Shown here: piece by piece, positions 1-8,430 of the stretch | Layout: the number at the start of each line of letters is the position of its first letter | How positions within the stretch are numbered: the stretch's first letter is position 1 | NCBI GenBank assembly: GCA_944364005.1 | Contig: CALVVW010000016.1 | Location: 1-26,777, forward strand | Direction: 5' to 3' | Source of the DNA: an uncultured Bacilli bacterium | GTDB lineage: Bacteria; Bacillota_I; Bacilli_A; RF39; UBA660 | Length of the DNA stretch: 26,777 bases | Program-made: the position numbers and the translations under genes | The notes under the pieces: model-generated | The model's input: only the letters and a program-made list of their open reading frames with translations | What the model was told of the DNA's origin: nothing | The model's database searches: none

Positions 1-101
1 ATACTAAATATCTGCCACCTCGCTTTCTGAATTTAGAGTTGAGTTGTTTATAAGTACTAGTAAACAACCCCCCCCCCGATTCGTACAATTGTATATTTCA
101 T
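1..101 (-). CDS. 5' end of a gene after the tail fibre, frame-broken by a G10 tract
   Basis: An ATG at 101-99 follows a strong ribosome binding site (AAAGGAG, 105-114 region) just after the fibre stop codon, so a gene clearly starts here. It begins MKYTIVRIGGG and codons 9-11 lie in a run of ten G (plus-strand C, 68-77). As written, the frame reaches a TAG after 14 codons (57-59). With nine or twelve Gs it stays open to the window edge with a basic sequence (FTSTYKQLNSKFRKRGG). With eleven it stops after about 32 codons. This is either a phase-variable gene, a gene expressed by slippage, or a homopolymer sequencing error. The product is not recognised. Its position suggests a tail-tip or host-interaction protein, or the start of the lysis region. 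Confidence 0.5.
68..77. repeat. Poly-C/poly-G homopolymer, 10 bp
   Basis: Ten consecutive C on the plus strand (G on the coding minus strand) inside the first codons of the gene starting at 101. G+C-only runs of this length stand out in such an A+T-rich sequence. Changing the length by one base switches the downstream reading frame. Confidence 0.9.
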
Positions 102-114
102 ATATTCTCCTTTC

Positions 115-1485
115 CTAGTCCCAATAGAATAGGACTTCGCCATTTGCTTTGATGGCTTTATCATATATTTCAAGGCTTCCTTGACCTTTTGATAATGTTA
201 TTGCTCCTGTGTTTAAGCTATCGATTTTATCAGCAAAATCAACTTGGAATTCATAGCTTTTTTCATAATCAAAGTTTGTCCCACACTGAATACTGCCTGA
301 ATATGTATTTTCGCTTATAGTTGGGCTTAATGTTCCGCCGCTTATCCAAGTACTACTTCCCTTCTCACGATATTTCCATGACATTGTCAAAGTATTATTT
401 GTTGCTCCAAAAGAGCCATTAAAGTAATTACCTGAATACGTTAGATTAACAGTACTCGATGTTTGATTTGCTCTTTTGAAATTCGCATTACATGTTAATT
501 GAACATAATTAATCATTGTAGCTGTTTTTGTAATAGTAGTAGAATATCCACGCGAATCAGTCGCACTTACACTAAATGAGTTTTTGCTTGCATTCTGAAT
601 ATCTAAATAACTACTAACAGATGATCCTTCAATACTTCTTGAAGTTATACTTGAACTATTTTTTGCTGTTGCACTTATGGTTACCCTCGCAGTAGATTTA
701 TATCTTATTAATTTAGAGCTATCATTAGTTAAGTCAACCGTAGTTTGATTTATATCTACAATTGTAGCATCTACAACTGGCTTACAATCTGTTTCATTAC
801 AACTTACAGTTATTGTTGTAGTTGTGCTTCCGACATTATTGTTTCCACTATATGTTGTACAGGTTATTGTACAAGTTCCACTTTTAGCATTTGGTATTTG
901 TGTATAAAAGTTTGTAGGAATATCGAATGGAACAGAGCTATTCGCTGTTTTTGTTGCTATTGTTCCGCTTAAGCTTCCAAAAGAGTATTGAAGCGTATGA
1001 GTAAAGCTATCAGACTGTTTATTGATTGTAATAGTACTTGTTCCGCCAATTGTAGCATTTGTCGCTGAAACGCTACTTTTCCTTGCGATACTTGGCAATG
1101 TCCATGTAGCATTTACAGTACCGCCTGTAACAGATGAAGAAGATCCTTTCATATCAAATAATCCAGATAAGCTTAAAGTTAACTTACCCTCACTGTTATG
1201 CTCTACCTCATCTGTCCAAGTACCCAGGTCTACCAATTTACAGTTTCTGAAATCTATATTTTGAGTTCGATTAATAACATTGCTTCCGTTAACCTTTAAT
1301 TGTGAAACTGCATTTCCATTGAGGTTATAAGCACCGACAATAGAACTTGTAGATTGTGCATAGTGATGTAACGTTATATTTGATTTGTTTGTTGCAGGAT
1401 CTTGCCAATTTAATGTAGCATCTAAAAAGTAATTAACATATTTAGCTGTGTTATTTCCGCTAACCGTACCCTTAAATTGAGGCAT
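115..1485 (-). CDS. Tail fibre / distal tail protein, DUF859-like
   Basis: 456 aa. Rich in Ser, Thr and Asn, with repeated beta-strand patterns and no membrane segment. The N-terminal 130 residues (FKGTVSGNN...YFLDATLNWQ...SNITLHHYAQ) look like the DUF859 family of siphophage structural proteins. The centre resembles stacked Ig/fibronectin-like beta domains (VSATNATIGGTSTITI; residues about 135-420). The C-terminus (SLEIYDKAIKANGEVLFYWD) is short compared with many family members. The start has a very strong AGGAGGTGG and overlaps the stop of the upstream tail gene by one base (TAATG). It is last in the clear tail series, which fits a host-binding or baseplate fibre. The family is inferred from pattern; receptor binding is inference. 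Confidence 0.65.
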   Translation of the reverse strand: MPQFKGTVSGNNTAKYVNYFLDATLNWQDPATNKSNITLHHYAQSTSSIVGAYNLNGNAVSQLKVNGSNVINRTQNIDFRNCKLVDLGTWTDEVEHNSEGKLTLSLSGLFDMKGSSSSVTGGTVNATWTLPSIARKSSVSATNATIGGTSTITINKQSDSFTHTLQYSFGSLSGTIATKTANSSVPFDIPTNFYTQIPNAKSGTCTITCTTYSGNNNVGSTTTTITVSCNETDCKPVVDATIVDINQTTVDLTNDSSKLIRYKSTARVTISATAKNSSSITSRSIEGSSVSSYLDIQNASKNSFSVSATDSRGYSTTITKTATMINYVQLTCNANFKRANQTSSTVNLTYSGNYFNGSFGATNNTLTMSWKYREKGSSTWISGGTLSPTISENTYSGSIQCGTNFDYEKSYEFQVDFADKIDSLNTGAITLSKGQGSLEIYDKAIKANGEVLFYWD

Positions 1486-3182
1486 TAACTACCACCTCCT
1501 ATAAAAAAGCCAATTCCCTGACCATAAACTTCATCTTCAATATCTTCCCAGCGCCCGTTATTAGATGCTAACCATTTATTAAAAACAATAGAGTCTGTAA
1601 AAGTTATAGTTTTGTTAAGATATGGTGCTAATAGCGGATTAGCATCTACTAACTCTTGTGTTACATAACCACTAAAAAATTGAGTTTGGCTCGTAGCACC
1701 AGTCTTATCTTGTATTTCCATGCCATAAGCATTAAGTTGATTTTTTACTGGTGAATTAGTTTCGTCAATTTTCAGCCCTTCACTATTAAAAGTAAAATTA
1801 TTTTCCGTTCTAACTTGAGATACTCCGTTTTCTTGAATATCTTCAGCAATATTAATTGCATATTCTGTTGATGTTTGAAGAGTTTCAACAGTATTCGCAA
1901 CTTGATTAACACTATCATTTGTAGCATATCCATCAAATTTTCCATTTAACTCTTGGTAATTATTGTTAACTGTCGTATTTAAATTGTTAACTTCAGTAAC
2001 AGTAGAACGTATTTCTGCTTTTTGTTTGTTAACTTCTATCTGGGTATTAGATAAAGCTTCTGTTAAAGAAACATCCTGTTTTGTTTTTATTTCTTGTTCT
2101 GTTAAAGCATTGCCATCTATTTTGCTATAAAACGTACCATCGTATTTAAAACTATGATTTAATGCATAAGTGTCAATATAATTTGTGTCGTCGATATAGG
2201 CTCTTATTTTATATCCTATTTTAATAAAAGGCTTACCATAATAAGTTATTATTGAAGCATCAGTATATTTAAGACCATTTAAACGATTAAATATTGCAGT
2301 AATAGCTTGTTGTCTAAGCTCTGCATTATATAAAATATAATCTTCGCTAATTATTACTGAATGTTCTCCATTCTCTAAAATACTTTCTGCATCAGATTTT
2401 GATACATTCTCGTCGTCTATTTGACTATTTTTTATTACAACATTATTAATTGGTCCATATTGAATTTTTCCACCAGTTAATTCAGAATAATCATTTTTTT
2501 GAAAAGTATAATCTGGTTCAGAACTCTGGCTTAGCCAACATAATTCTATTTGGTTATTATCTACATTAATCTCTATCCATGAACAAGCTATTTTTGAAAT
2601 GGTTTGTAAAACAGTCCTGTTTTTTTCTCCATTTGTAAAAGGATTAGCACTAATTGGAATGTCACTATTTAAAAAAGCTGTTTCTTTTTTTGTTAAATTC
2701 AAGTTTAAAACTGAACACACATCTTCATATAAATCCGCTAAAGTTCTAGTGATTAAATTGCCTTCATTATCTGTTTCTTCATAATCTATACTACATACAT
2801 AAGGTTTATCTAAATTAGTATATAAATCATCATAAGCTGTAATGGATTGCATATTAATTGTTTGTTCATTCTCTGGTCTTTCAATAACATAATTACCTAA
2901 ATTAATATATTCTGTAGTATTATTAGCAAATTTTACCCCAACTTGTGCTTGCATTTCTTTATCAACTAAATCTATATTTTCAGGAGTAGCAATAAAGTTA
3001 GCATTAAGTTTCTTTACTACTACTGAGCCAATAATGTTGCCATCAATATAACATCCGCTATTAATTGAAAAGCTTTGTAAATTATCGCTATTACTTATTG
3101 TATTTCCATCAACAATAATTTTTCCTAAACGATTAGCATTAGCTCTGTTTTTACATTCATTAATAAAATTAGTACTTGCCAT
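1485..3182 (-). CDS. Tail hub / minor structural protein
   Basis: 565 aa, following the DUF6711-like gene with an AGGTGA site 4 bases before ATG. Residues 1-370 have the character of phage tail hub or baseplate proteins: an early GKIIVDGNTISNSDNLQSFSI segment, a GNYVIERPE strand and a long beta-rich body. Residues about 380-470 are a heptad-like helical stretch (SNTQIEVNKQKAEIRSTVTE...) typical of a trimeric coiled-coil stalk. The C-terminus (about 500-565, Gly-rich end GIGFFIGGGS) could be an attachment tip. No peptidase or lysozyme motif is seen, so I do not call it a tail endopeptidase. Its place between distal tail and fibre genes supports a baseplate role. Confidence 0.6.
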   Translation of the reverse strand: MASTNFINECKNRANANRLGKIIVDGNTISNSDNLQSFSINSGCYIDGNIIGSVVVKKLNANFIATPENIDLVDKEMQAQVGVKFANNTTEYINLGNYVIERPENEQTINMQSITAYDDLYTNLDKPYVCSIDYEETDNEGNLITRTLADLYEDVCSVLNLNLTKKETAFLNSDIPISANPFTNGEKNRTVLQTISKIACSWIEINVDNNQIELCWLSQSSEPDYTFQKNDYSELTGGKIQYGPINNVVIKNSQIDDENVSKSDAESILENGEHSVIISEDYILYNAELRQQAITAIFNRLNGLKYTDASIITYYGKPFIKIGYKIRAYIDDTNYIDTYALNHSFKYDGTFYSKIDGNALTEQEIKTKQDVSLTEALSNTQIEVNKQKAEIRSTVTEVNNLNTTVNNNYQELNGKFDGYATNDSVNQVANTVETLQTSTEYAINIAEDIQENGVSQVRTENNFTFNSEGLKIDETNSPVKNQLNAYGMEIQDKTGATSQTQFFSGYVTQELVDANPLLAPYLNKTITFTDSIVFNKWLASNNGRWEDIEDEVYGQGIGFFIGGGS

Positions 3183-3190
3183 AATTTCAC

Positions 3191-3634
3191 CTACAATTCT
3201 ATAATTGCCTGTGAAACTGGGTTATAAAGTTCAACAAGCCCATCTGGCGTATTATAAGGAAGCATTGATTGCGCTGACCTGTCGCCTCTGTAACACGATA
3301 TAGTTTGCCATTGATTTATAAATGGGTTTAAAAAATCTACTGTAAGTGTTGGAGCCTTTACTATTTCTGCAAAAAAATCCACTACTTCATATTGTGTCAA
3401 TGGTCTTGTAACTAAATCTAACCTGTATTTAGTAGATACTACGTTGAGCACCATAGTGCCATCTGCATTCGTAACATCTCTACCACTATTTTTAGACACA
3501 TCATACCAGCCAACAACCGATTGATTGCTTAAATATTTAGAAATATCAACTCCATTTAATTTTACTTTTGATATTACTAAAGCTGGGCTGGCTAAAATAT
3601 ATTTGAACCCATTACTGGTAAATTCTTTAATCAT
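3191..3634 (-). CDS. Distal tail protein, DUF6711-like
   Basis: 147 aa. Motifs VKLNGVDISKY, GWYDVSKNSGRD, a short KYRLDLVTRPLTQYEV segment and CYRGDRSAQS match the pattern of DUF6711 proteins found between tape measure and baseplate genes in siphophages. Such proteins probably form part of the distal tail ring. Translation starts at 3634 with GGTGA eight bases upstream, and this site is buried in the repeated hairpin element at 3642-3678. It follows the tape measure gene, and the hairpin fills the whole gap between them. Family assignment is from remembered motif order. Confidence 0.6.
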   Translation of the reverse strand: MIKEFTSNGFKYILASPALVISKVKLNGVDISKYLSNQSVVGWYDVSKNSGRDVTNADGTMVLNVVSTKYRLDLVTRPLTQYEVVDFFAEIVKAPTLTVDFLNPFINQWQTISCYRGDRSAQSMLPYNTPDGLVELYNPVSQAIIEL

Positions 3635-3641
3635 ACAGTTT

Positions 3642-3678
3642 CACCATCTTTCGTTCCCTTAGAAAGAAAGTGCTACAC
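3642..3678 (-). promoter_or_regulatory. Late-gene hairpin element, copy before DUF6711-like gene
   Basis: Minus strand: GTGTAGCAC (3678-3670), then an 11-bp stem with one mismatch (3672-3662 pairs with 3652-3642) around the 9-base loop TAAGGGAAC. The 3' arm carries the GGTG ribosome binding site of the gene starting at 3634. The element starts directly after the tape measure TAG at 3680-3678. Confidence 0.75.
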
Positions 3679-6600
3679 TACCTTGTTGGCATAATAAACG
3701 GAAAAGTTCCTGTTTGCTTAATTTTTTGATTTACTCTATCAACAACTGTTCCTTCATCAGTATGCACATGAACATCTATTTCATTAGTTTGACCGCCAAA
3801 TTGACTCATTCCAGCAACAATTGCACTATACATAACACTTGCCAATTGTGATTGATTTAATACCTCTGTTCTGCCATTTATATGTCCAACTATTTCTGGT
3901 CCATGTTCTCCTGCAATGAAAGCAGTTCCATGAGGAGGAGCTCCACCATTAGCATATTGCGAAATATTATGCCATGAGCCACCATAATACGCGCCACCTT
4001 TTGCATTTCTTCTAGTCCCAGTACTACCAAACCAGTCACTAAGAGTTCCCTTGCTAGAATCAATAAATTTTTTTAATTGTTTCTCTGCTTGTGATGTATC
4101 AGCATTAAATTTAATAGTTGGATTAATTTGATTAATTCCTTTTTGTAATTCACTGCTAATAGAATATCCTTTAGAGTACATCTTATCAACTACTTCTTGT
4201 TGGACATCATCATCTAAATTAGCAAACGCTTCCAAAAACTTTTTTTCTGATTGTGTTGCTAAAGTTCCCCAAGCTTCAACTATCTCAGGAGTTAAACTTT
4301 CTATAGTTGAACTTTGTTTTTGTAAAGAATTGACAACTGCATCATACATTGAATAAGTAGAATCATTAACTTCTCCTGCTTGCTCAGCATAGGTATCTCC
4401 AAATGCTTTAAAAGTTTCTAATTGTTGAGATAAAGATGAACCCGAATTAGAAGCAAAATCAGCAACTGCTTGTTCAATTTTATCCATATCACCTGAAATA
4501 CTTGCTTCCATTAACTGTTCATAATTAACAATTGTCATAACATTGTTAGTCCAATTATCACGAGCGGCATCTAAAGCTTCTCTAGTATTTCTTAATGCAT
4601 TATTAACCTCTTTATTTGTAGCCCAAGCAGTTTCAACTGTTAAATCATTGCCATCTAAAACTCTTTGAATAAATTCATCATAACTTCCATAATAGTCTTT
4701 TGCAGATTCATACGATTCTTTATAAACTTTATCAAATTCTTCTTGAGCTTTTTTAACATCTTTTATAGCTTTCTTATATTTTTGATAGCTTTCTGCTTGT
4801 TCTTCAACTGCTTTGGCATATTTCTCTTTATTAGCATCTAATAGGATTTCTGTTTTTTTGGCTTCGATAACATCTCGAATAGATTGTATTATTTCATCGT
4901 TAGATTTAATTAATTTTCCATTTTGATAAATTTGCCCATTAATCAATTCATATTCTGTACCATAAGCATTATTAACTTCATTTAATATATAATTCACTCT
5001 ATCTTCGTAACTGCTTTTAACTCGACCATTAGCATCAATTAGTGTCTCTAATTCTTCAACATACATTTCTGTTTGACCTAATGCGGCAAATTGCTTCTCT
5101 GCACTTTCATCAATAGAAGCATAATAATCGCTTATTTCTTGACAATAATCTTGTATTTCCTGAGAAGATTCATTAATTTTATTTAAAATTTTATCTTGTT
5201 CATCTTCTATGCCAGTTAAATATCCAATTAAAGTCGATACAGCGCCTGCAGCTCCACCAATTGCTGCACCCCATAAGCCGAATTGAGAACCTATTAATGC
5301 GCCACTCGCAGCACTAGTTGCTAATGATCCTGCAAGATTAGCCCAAACACCAGCTCCCATTTTACCAGTTTCATTAAATTTTTCAGACGCATCACGAGCT
5401 AACCCAAATCCTATTACTAGGCCTGTTGCTCCAACAAGCATAGTTTTTATTCTATCCATGGCAGTCAAATTGTCTTTCCATGCTTGAGTTCCTCTTTTAA
5501 CTCCTTCTGTTAATTTATTGATTCCAGTTAAACCTTTTGCTCCTGCTGCAGTTGTAAATAGAGAAATATTTTGAACTAAATCAGACATTGGTGATAACAA
5601 ATTTTTTACAGCTTTAAATAATCCAGATGAGCCCAGTACTGATGTTAATTTTTTTACTCCACTAAACAATTTACTGACTACAGCTACTATTCCTAAACCA
5701 ACAAAAATTTTTCCTTGTGTATTTAGTTTTTTAAACCAATTCCAAAAATTACTTAATGTTTTATCTATTCCTTCATATTTAAAACTCACTTCACCTGTAA
5801 GTGGGTCAATTTCTTTTGTGAAGCCTAACCATTCCATAATGCTATCTCTTATTTGAGCAGCTTTCATTCTGACACCTTCCATACCATTATCATAGCCTTC
5901 AATAGCATCTAACAATCTTTGGTCAATTCCACCAACTAAATTAGAACCGTCATTTCCAGAATTTTTATTTTCATTAATATTATTGGTTTGGTCAAAACCT
6001 AACGTTTGTCTTTTTAATTCTTTTACAGACTCCGTTGCCGAATCTGCACTATCTGCTATTCCTGCATAAGCATCTTCGTTACTAGCAATACCAGAGTTAT
6101 AATCTCTAAGTTCTATTCCAAACATATCTGCTATCGCTTTTGATATTTCTTTAATTACCATTAGAAAAGCATTAAAATAAGGTAATGCATTAGCAAAAGC
6201 ACCCATAAATAAACTTGAAATTGCAACTTTTGTTTCCACCAATTGTTGTCTAAAAACTTTTAATTGGTTACTAGGTGATTCAATTGTATTTGCTAAATCG
6301 CCCATTGCAATTTGACCTTGTTTTAAAGTTGCAATATATCTAAGAATTTCTTTTTCAGCTTGAGTCATTTGTTTAACTGTTCTATCATCAATTCCTAGAG
6401 ATTCTAAAATAGGTTGTAACGTTTGTTGAGTAACGTCAATACCATAACTTCTTAAAGGCTTGGTTTGACCAGCATAAACACCAGCTCTAAGTGCTTCTGC
6501 TACATCAGTTTCCTTTTTATTATATAAAGAAGCTAAATCGTATGCCATCTTAGTCATTGTTTCAGACATTATTGCTGAATATTCTTCTGGAACGCCAACA

Positions 6601-7085
6601 GATTCACCCATTGATTGGAAAATACCTTGCATGTAAAATGTTTGTGTCTTATTAGTTCCAAAAGCTTCATTTAATTTATACTGAAATTGGATTGCTTCTT
6701 TACCTAATTTAGAGAAAGTCTGAACTCCATTTTTTTCTACATTATCAAATACAACATTAAATAAGTTTAATTGTTCTGTATAATTTACTGCTTCATCCAT
6801 CCAATTTAAAAAAGCATTTGTTAATCTTTTAACTCCTAAATAAGCGCCAGTTAAAGATAAAGCTTTACCTAATTTGTTTGCATTATCAGTTGCCTTTTTA
6901 GTAGAATCACTTAAACTATTAATGTCCTTAACTGTGTTTTTTACTGTGCCACTTTTTAGTTTATTATCTATATTAGTAACACTTTTTTCTATTCCAGTAA
7001 GTTTGGTTATAAGTGTGTTTAAAGAGGTCAAAGCTTCTTGCGATTTTTCTTTTATTTGGAGCTCTAACGTTTGTGAATTGTTCAT
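3678..7085 (-). CDS. Tail tape measure protein
   Basis: 1135 aa, the longest gene, in the expected place after the two tail-assembly chaperones. The N-terminus is helical and polar (coiled coil, residues 1-70). The middle has hydrophobic, Gly/Ala-rich segments (GKIFVGLGIVAVVSKLF; MLVGATGLVIGFGLA; ALIGSQFGLWGAAIGGAAGA, about 460-620), then long charged helices. Near the C-terminus are AGEHGPEIVGHINGRTEVLN and a Met-rich tail, a common tape-measure ending. It fixes tail length and helps DNA cross the host membrane (family knowledge). The start ATG at 7085 has AGGTGA five bases upstream, sequestered in the hairpin element at 7090-7130. Confidence 0.92.
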   Translation of the reverse strand: MNNSQTLELQIKEKSQEALTSLNTLITKLTGIEKSVTNIDNKLKSGTVKNTVKDINSLSDSTKKATDNANKLGKALSLTGAYLGVKRLTNAFLNWMDEAVNYTEQLNLFNVVFDNVEKNGVQTFSKLGKEAIQFQYKLNEAFGTNKTQTFYMQGIFQSMGESVGVPEEYSAIMSETMTKMAYDLASLYNKKETDVAEALRAGVYAGQTKPLRSYGIDVTQQTLQPILESLGIDDRTVKQMTQAEKEILRYIATLKQGQIAMGDLANTIESPSNQLKVFRQQLVETKVAISSLFMGAFANALPYFNAFLMVIKEISKAIADMFGIELRDYNSGIASNEDAYAGIADSADSATESVKELKRQTLGFDQTNNINENKNSGNDGSNLVGGIDQRLLDAIEGYDNGMEGVRMKAAQIRDSIMEWLGFTKEIDPLTGEVSFKYEGIDKTLSNFWNWFKKLNTQGKIFVGLGIVAVVSKLFSGVKKLTSVLGSSGLFKAVKNLLSPMSDLVQNISLFTTAAGAKGLTGINKLTEGVKRGTQAWKDNLTAMDRIKTMLVGATGLVIGFGLARDASEKFNETGKMGAGVWANLAGSLATSAASGALIGSQFGLWGAAIGGAAGAVSTLIGYLTGIEDEQDKILNKINESSQEIQDYCQEISDYYASIDESAEKQFAALGQTEMYVEELETLIDANGRVKSSYEDRVNYILNEVNNAYGTEYELINGQIYQNGKLIKSNDEIIQSIRDVIEAKKTEILLDANKEKYAKAVEEQAESYQKYKKAIKDVKKAQEEFDKVYKESYESAKDYYGSYDEFIQRVLDGNDLTVETAWATNKEVNNALRNTREALDAARDNWTNNVMTIVNYEQLMEASISGDMDKIEQAVADFASNSGSSLSQQLETFKAFGDTYAEQAGEVNDSTYSMYDAVVNSLQKQSSTIESLTPEIVEAWGTLATQSEKKFLEAFANLDDDVQQEVVDKMYSKGYSISSELQKGINQINPTIKFNADTSQAEKQLKKFIDSSKGTLSDWFGSTGTRRNAKGGAYYGGSWHNISQYANGGAPPHGTAFIAGEHGPEIVGHINGRTEVLNQSQLASVMYSAIVAGMSQFGGQTNEIDVHVHTDEGTVVDRVNQKIKQTGTFPFIMPTR

Positions 7086-7089
7086 TTTT

Positions 7090-7130
7090 CACCTACTTTC
7101 TTGGTTATCCCTCAAAAGTAAATGCTACAC
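7090..7130 (-). promoter_or_regulatory. Late-gene hairpin element, copy before tape measure gene
   Basis: Minus strand: GTGTAGCAT (7130-7122), 10-bp stem CATTTACTTT / AAAGTAGGTG (7124-7115 with 7099-7090, two G-U pairs), loop containing GAGGGATAA. The 3' arm contains the AGGTG site of the tape measure gene. The TAG inside GTGTAGCAT is itself the stop codon of the preceding chaperone gene (7125-7127). Most diverged copy: CAT replaces CAC and pairs by wobble. Confidence 0.7.
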
Positions 7131-7478
7131 TATTTTATTTTCTAATTCTTTGCCCTTTATAGCCTGAACTTGTGCTATCCTTCCCTTAATTTTAGCAACT
7201 AATTGTTCTTGTTGTGTTTTCTTATCATCAATTGCAGTTTCATTAATGCCATGCGGTAGATTTGGATATGAAAGCTTATTTTTACCAAAAGAATTATTTA
7301 GTGCAATTGACACTGCTTCATAAAAATATGCACCTTGTAACCATGCATTAGCATTAAATCTTTCTTGTTCGTCAAGAATTTTATTATAATAAGAAAAACG
7401 GTATGCCCAGAATAAGTCAGGGCTATCTTCCCAAAACTCTTTCACAGACATACCGTATGTTATCGCCATTGGCAACAA
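7125..7478 (-). CDS. Second tail-assembly chaperone (probably made by frameshift)
   Basis: The recognisable part contains LPMAITYGMSVKEFWEDSP and FWAYRFSYYNKILDEQERFNANAWLQGAYFYEA, a pattern common in the second tail-assembly gene of Gram-positive siphophages (the functional equivalent of lambda gpGT's T part). No ribosome binding site precedes the TTG at 7478 or the ATG at 7469. The same frame stays open upstream across the end of the first chaperone (to about 7590) and encodes KYKNLTDYFYDLLPMA, which looks like real protein. The frame is -1 relative to gene 7523-7855. I infer a programmed -1 frameshift giving a long fusion; no textbook slippery heptamer was found. The stop TAG lies inside the tape-measure hairpin element. 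Confidence 0.65.
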   Translation of the reverse strand: MLPMAITYGMSVKEFWEDSPDLFWAYRFSYYNKILDEQERFNANAWLQGAYFYEAVSIALNNSFGKNKLSYPNLPHGINETAIDDKKTQQEQLVAKIKGRIAQVQAIKGKELENKIV

Positions 7479-7522
7479 ATCATAAAAATAATCTGTTAAA
7501 TTTTTATATTTTTTGCCTTCTT

Positions 7523-7855
7523 CTAATTGTTTGTTGTTTTCTGTTTGTTCTCCTCTAAGTCGATATCGGCTAGGGCACTGAGAAAAGAATTGTACTCGTC
7601 AATTGCAAATTTAACAATATTACCTGGTTTTTCACCACTTGATTGATATGTTTCCATTAACTTAATTGCTAAATTAGGATTCACATCTTTATGATTAGCT
7701 CTAAATAAGCTTATCCATAATAATTCATAACAAGTTACTGGTTTTCTTCCTAAATCATCAAGAGAAAAACCGTTTGCTTCTAACCATTTAATAGATTCTC
7801 TATTCATTGCAAGCGTATATTCTTTATCACCAATTTTAATATTTTTTTCATTCAT
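7523..7855 (-). CDS. Tail-assembly chaperone
   Basis: 110 aa between tail tube and tape measure genes. NIKIGDKEYTLAMNRESIKWLEANG resembles DUF5055-type phage tail-assembly chaperones. The C-terminus is acidic then Lys/Asn-rich (DIDLEENKQKTTNN). It would keep the tape measure soluble and guide tube assembly (family knowledge). The start at 7855 has a modest GGGAAG site and no hairpin element, unlike its neighbours on both sides. The overlap with a -1 frame at its 3' end is described under the second chaperone. Confidence 0.7.
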   Translation of the reverse strand: MNEKNIKIGDKEYTLAMNRESIKWLEANGFSLDDLGRKPVTCYELLWISLFRANHKDVNPNLAIKLMETYQSSGEKPGNIVKFAIDEYNSFLSALADIDLEENKQKTTNN

Positions 7856-7877
7856 TGTTCTTCCCTACTTTCTATTT

Positions 7878-8306
7878 TTAAGCTGTTGCAATTAAAGCAG
7901 TAACTTCTTCAGCACTTTTATATGCTGGAGCAACACTTGGTACTGTATGTAAAGTACACTCAATAATACCACCAACAGATACTTCATTGACCCAAGTTTG
8001 AAGTGTTCCTTTGTACTCGAAACCTGTTCCATCTGGTAATTTAATTAAAATATCTTTTTGAGTATTATCACAAACTTCGTTTACTGCTTCCAAATTAGCT
8101 TCTGAGTAATTATAAGTAAAGTCCATTTCACCAGTATCAGGTCTATCAGCGACATACACTTTAACTGGATCACTTGAAGTCGTTGATTCTACTGTACCAC
8201 CAGCTTGACCAGTTGCTGGCATACCTTTTACTGCCACCAAAGTAGCTTTACTATAAGTTTCTTCTGTCGTTTCTTTAACTCTTAATTCGATACCTAAATC
8301 TAACAT
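7878..8306 (-). CDS. Major tail tube protein
   Basis: 142 aa, mostly beta: N-terminal LDLGIELRVKE, centre VKVYVADRPDTGEMDFTYNYSE, GFEYKGTLQTWVNEVSVGGIIECTLHTVPS. This is the size and strand pattern of a siphophage tube subunit, with the usual Ala/Thr-rich end. Its position after the tail terminator and before the chaperones agrees. The ATG at 8306 has GAGGTG six bases upstream, inside hairpin element 8313-8351. The leader before it holds several more hairpins, which may matter because this product is needed in many copies. Confidence 0.8.
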   Translation of the reverse strand: MLDLGIELRVKETTEETYSKATLVAVKGMPATGQAGGTVESTTSSDPVKVYVADRPDTGEMDFTYNYSEANLEAVNEVCDNTQKDILIKLPDGTGFEYKGTLQTWVNEVSVGGIIECTLHTVPSVAPAYKSAEEVTALIATA

Positions 8307-8312
8307 TTATTT

Positions 8313-8351
8313 CACCTCTCATTGTAATTCCCTTACAAATTGAAGTGCTAC
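8313..8351 (-). promoter_or_regulatory. Late-gene hairpin element, copy before tail tube gene
   Basis: Minus strand: GTAGCAC (8351-8345), lower stem CACTTC / GAGGTG (8347-8342 with 8318-8313), a 3x3 internal loop, upper stem TTGTAA / TTACAA (8338-8333 with 8327-8322) and loop GGGAA, with AAGGGAA running from stem into loop. The GAGGTG arm is the ribosome binding site of the tail tube gene. Confidence 0.78.
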
Positions 8352-8430
8352 TTTGCAAATTGGATTGTATAAGATGACAATCGACATCGATGCTTAAGTT
8401 TAATGTCTTAGCAGACTCTAGGCATTTGTT
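8352..8430 (-). other. Multi-hairpin leader upstream of the tail tube element
   Basis: No ORF. Three further inverted repeats sit in about 75 bases: GATTGT/ACAATC (8363-8368, 8377-8382), TGCTTAAG/CTTAGCA with a one-base bulge (8391-8398, 8407-8413) and CTAGG/CCTAG (8418-8422, 8434-8438, reaching into the upstream gene's stop). None is followed by a T-run, so they are not classic terminators. They may stabilise or process the tail tube message. Confidence 0.45.

Noticed and set aside
745..1264. Plus-strand open frames antisense to the fibre gene.
   Set aside because: Low-complexity shadows of a Ser/Thr-rich gene, without ribosome binding sites.
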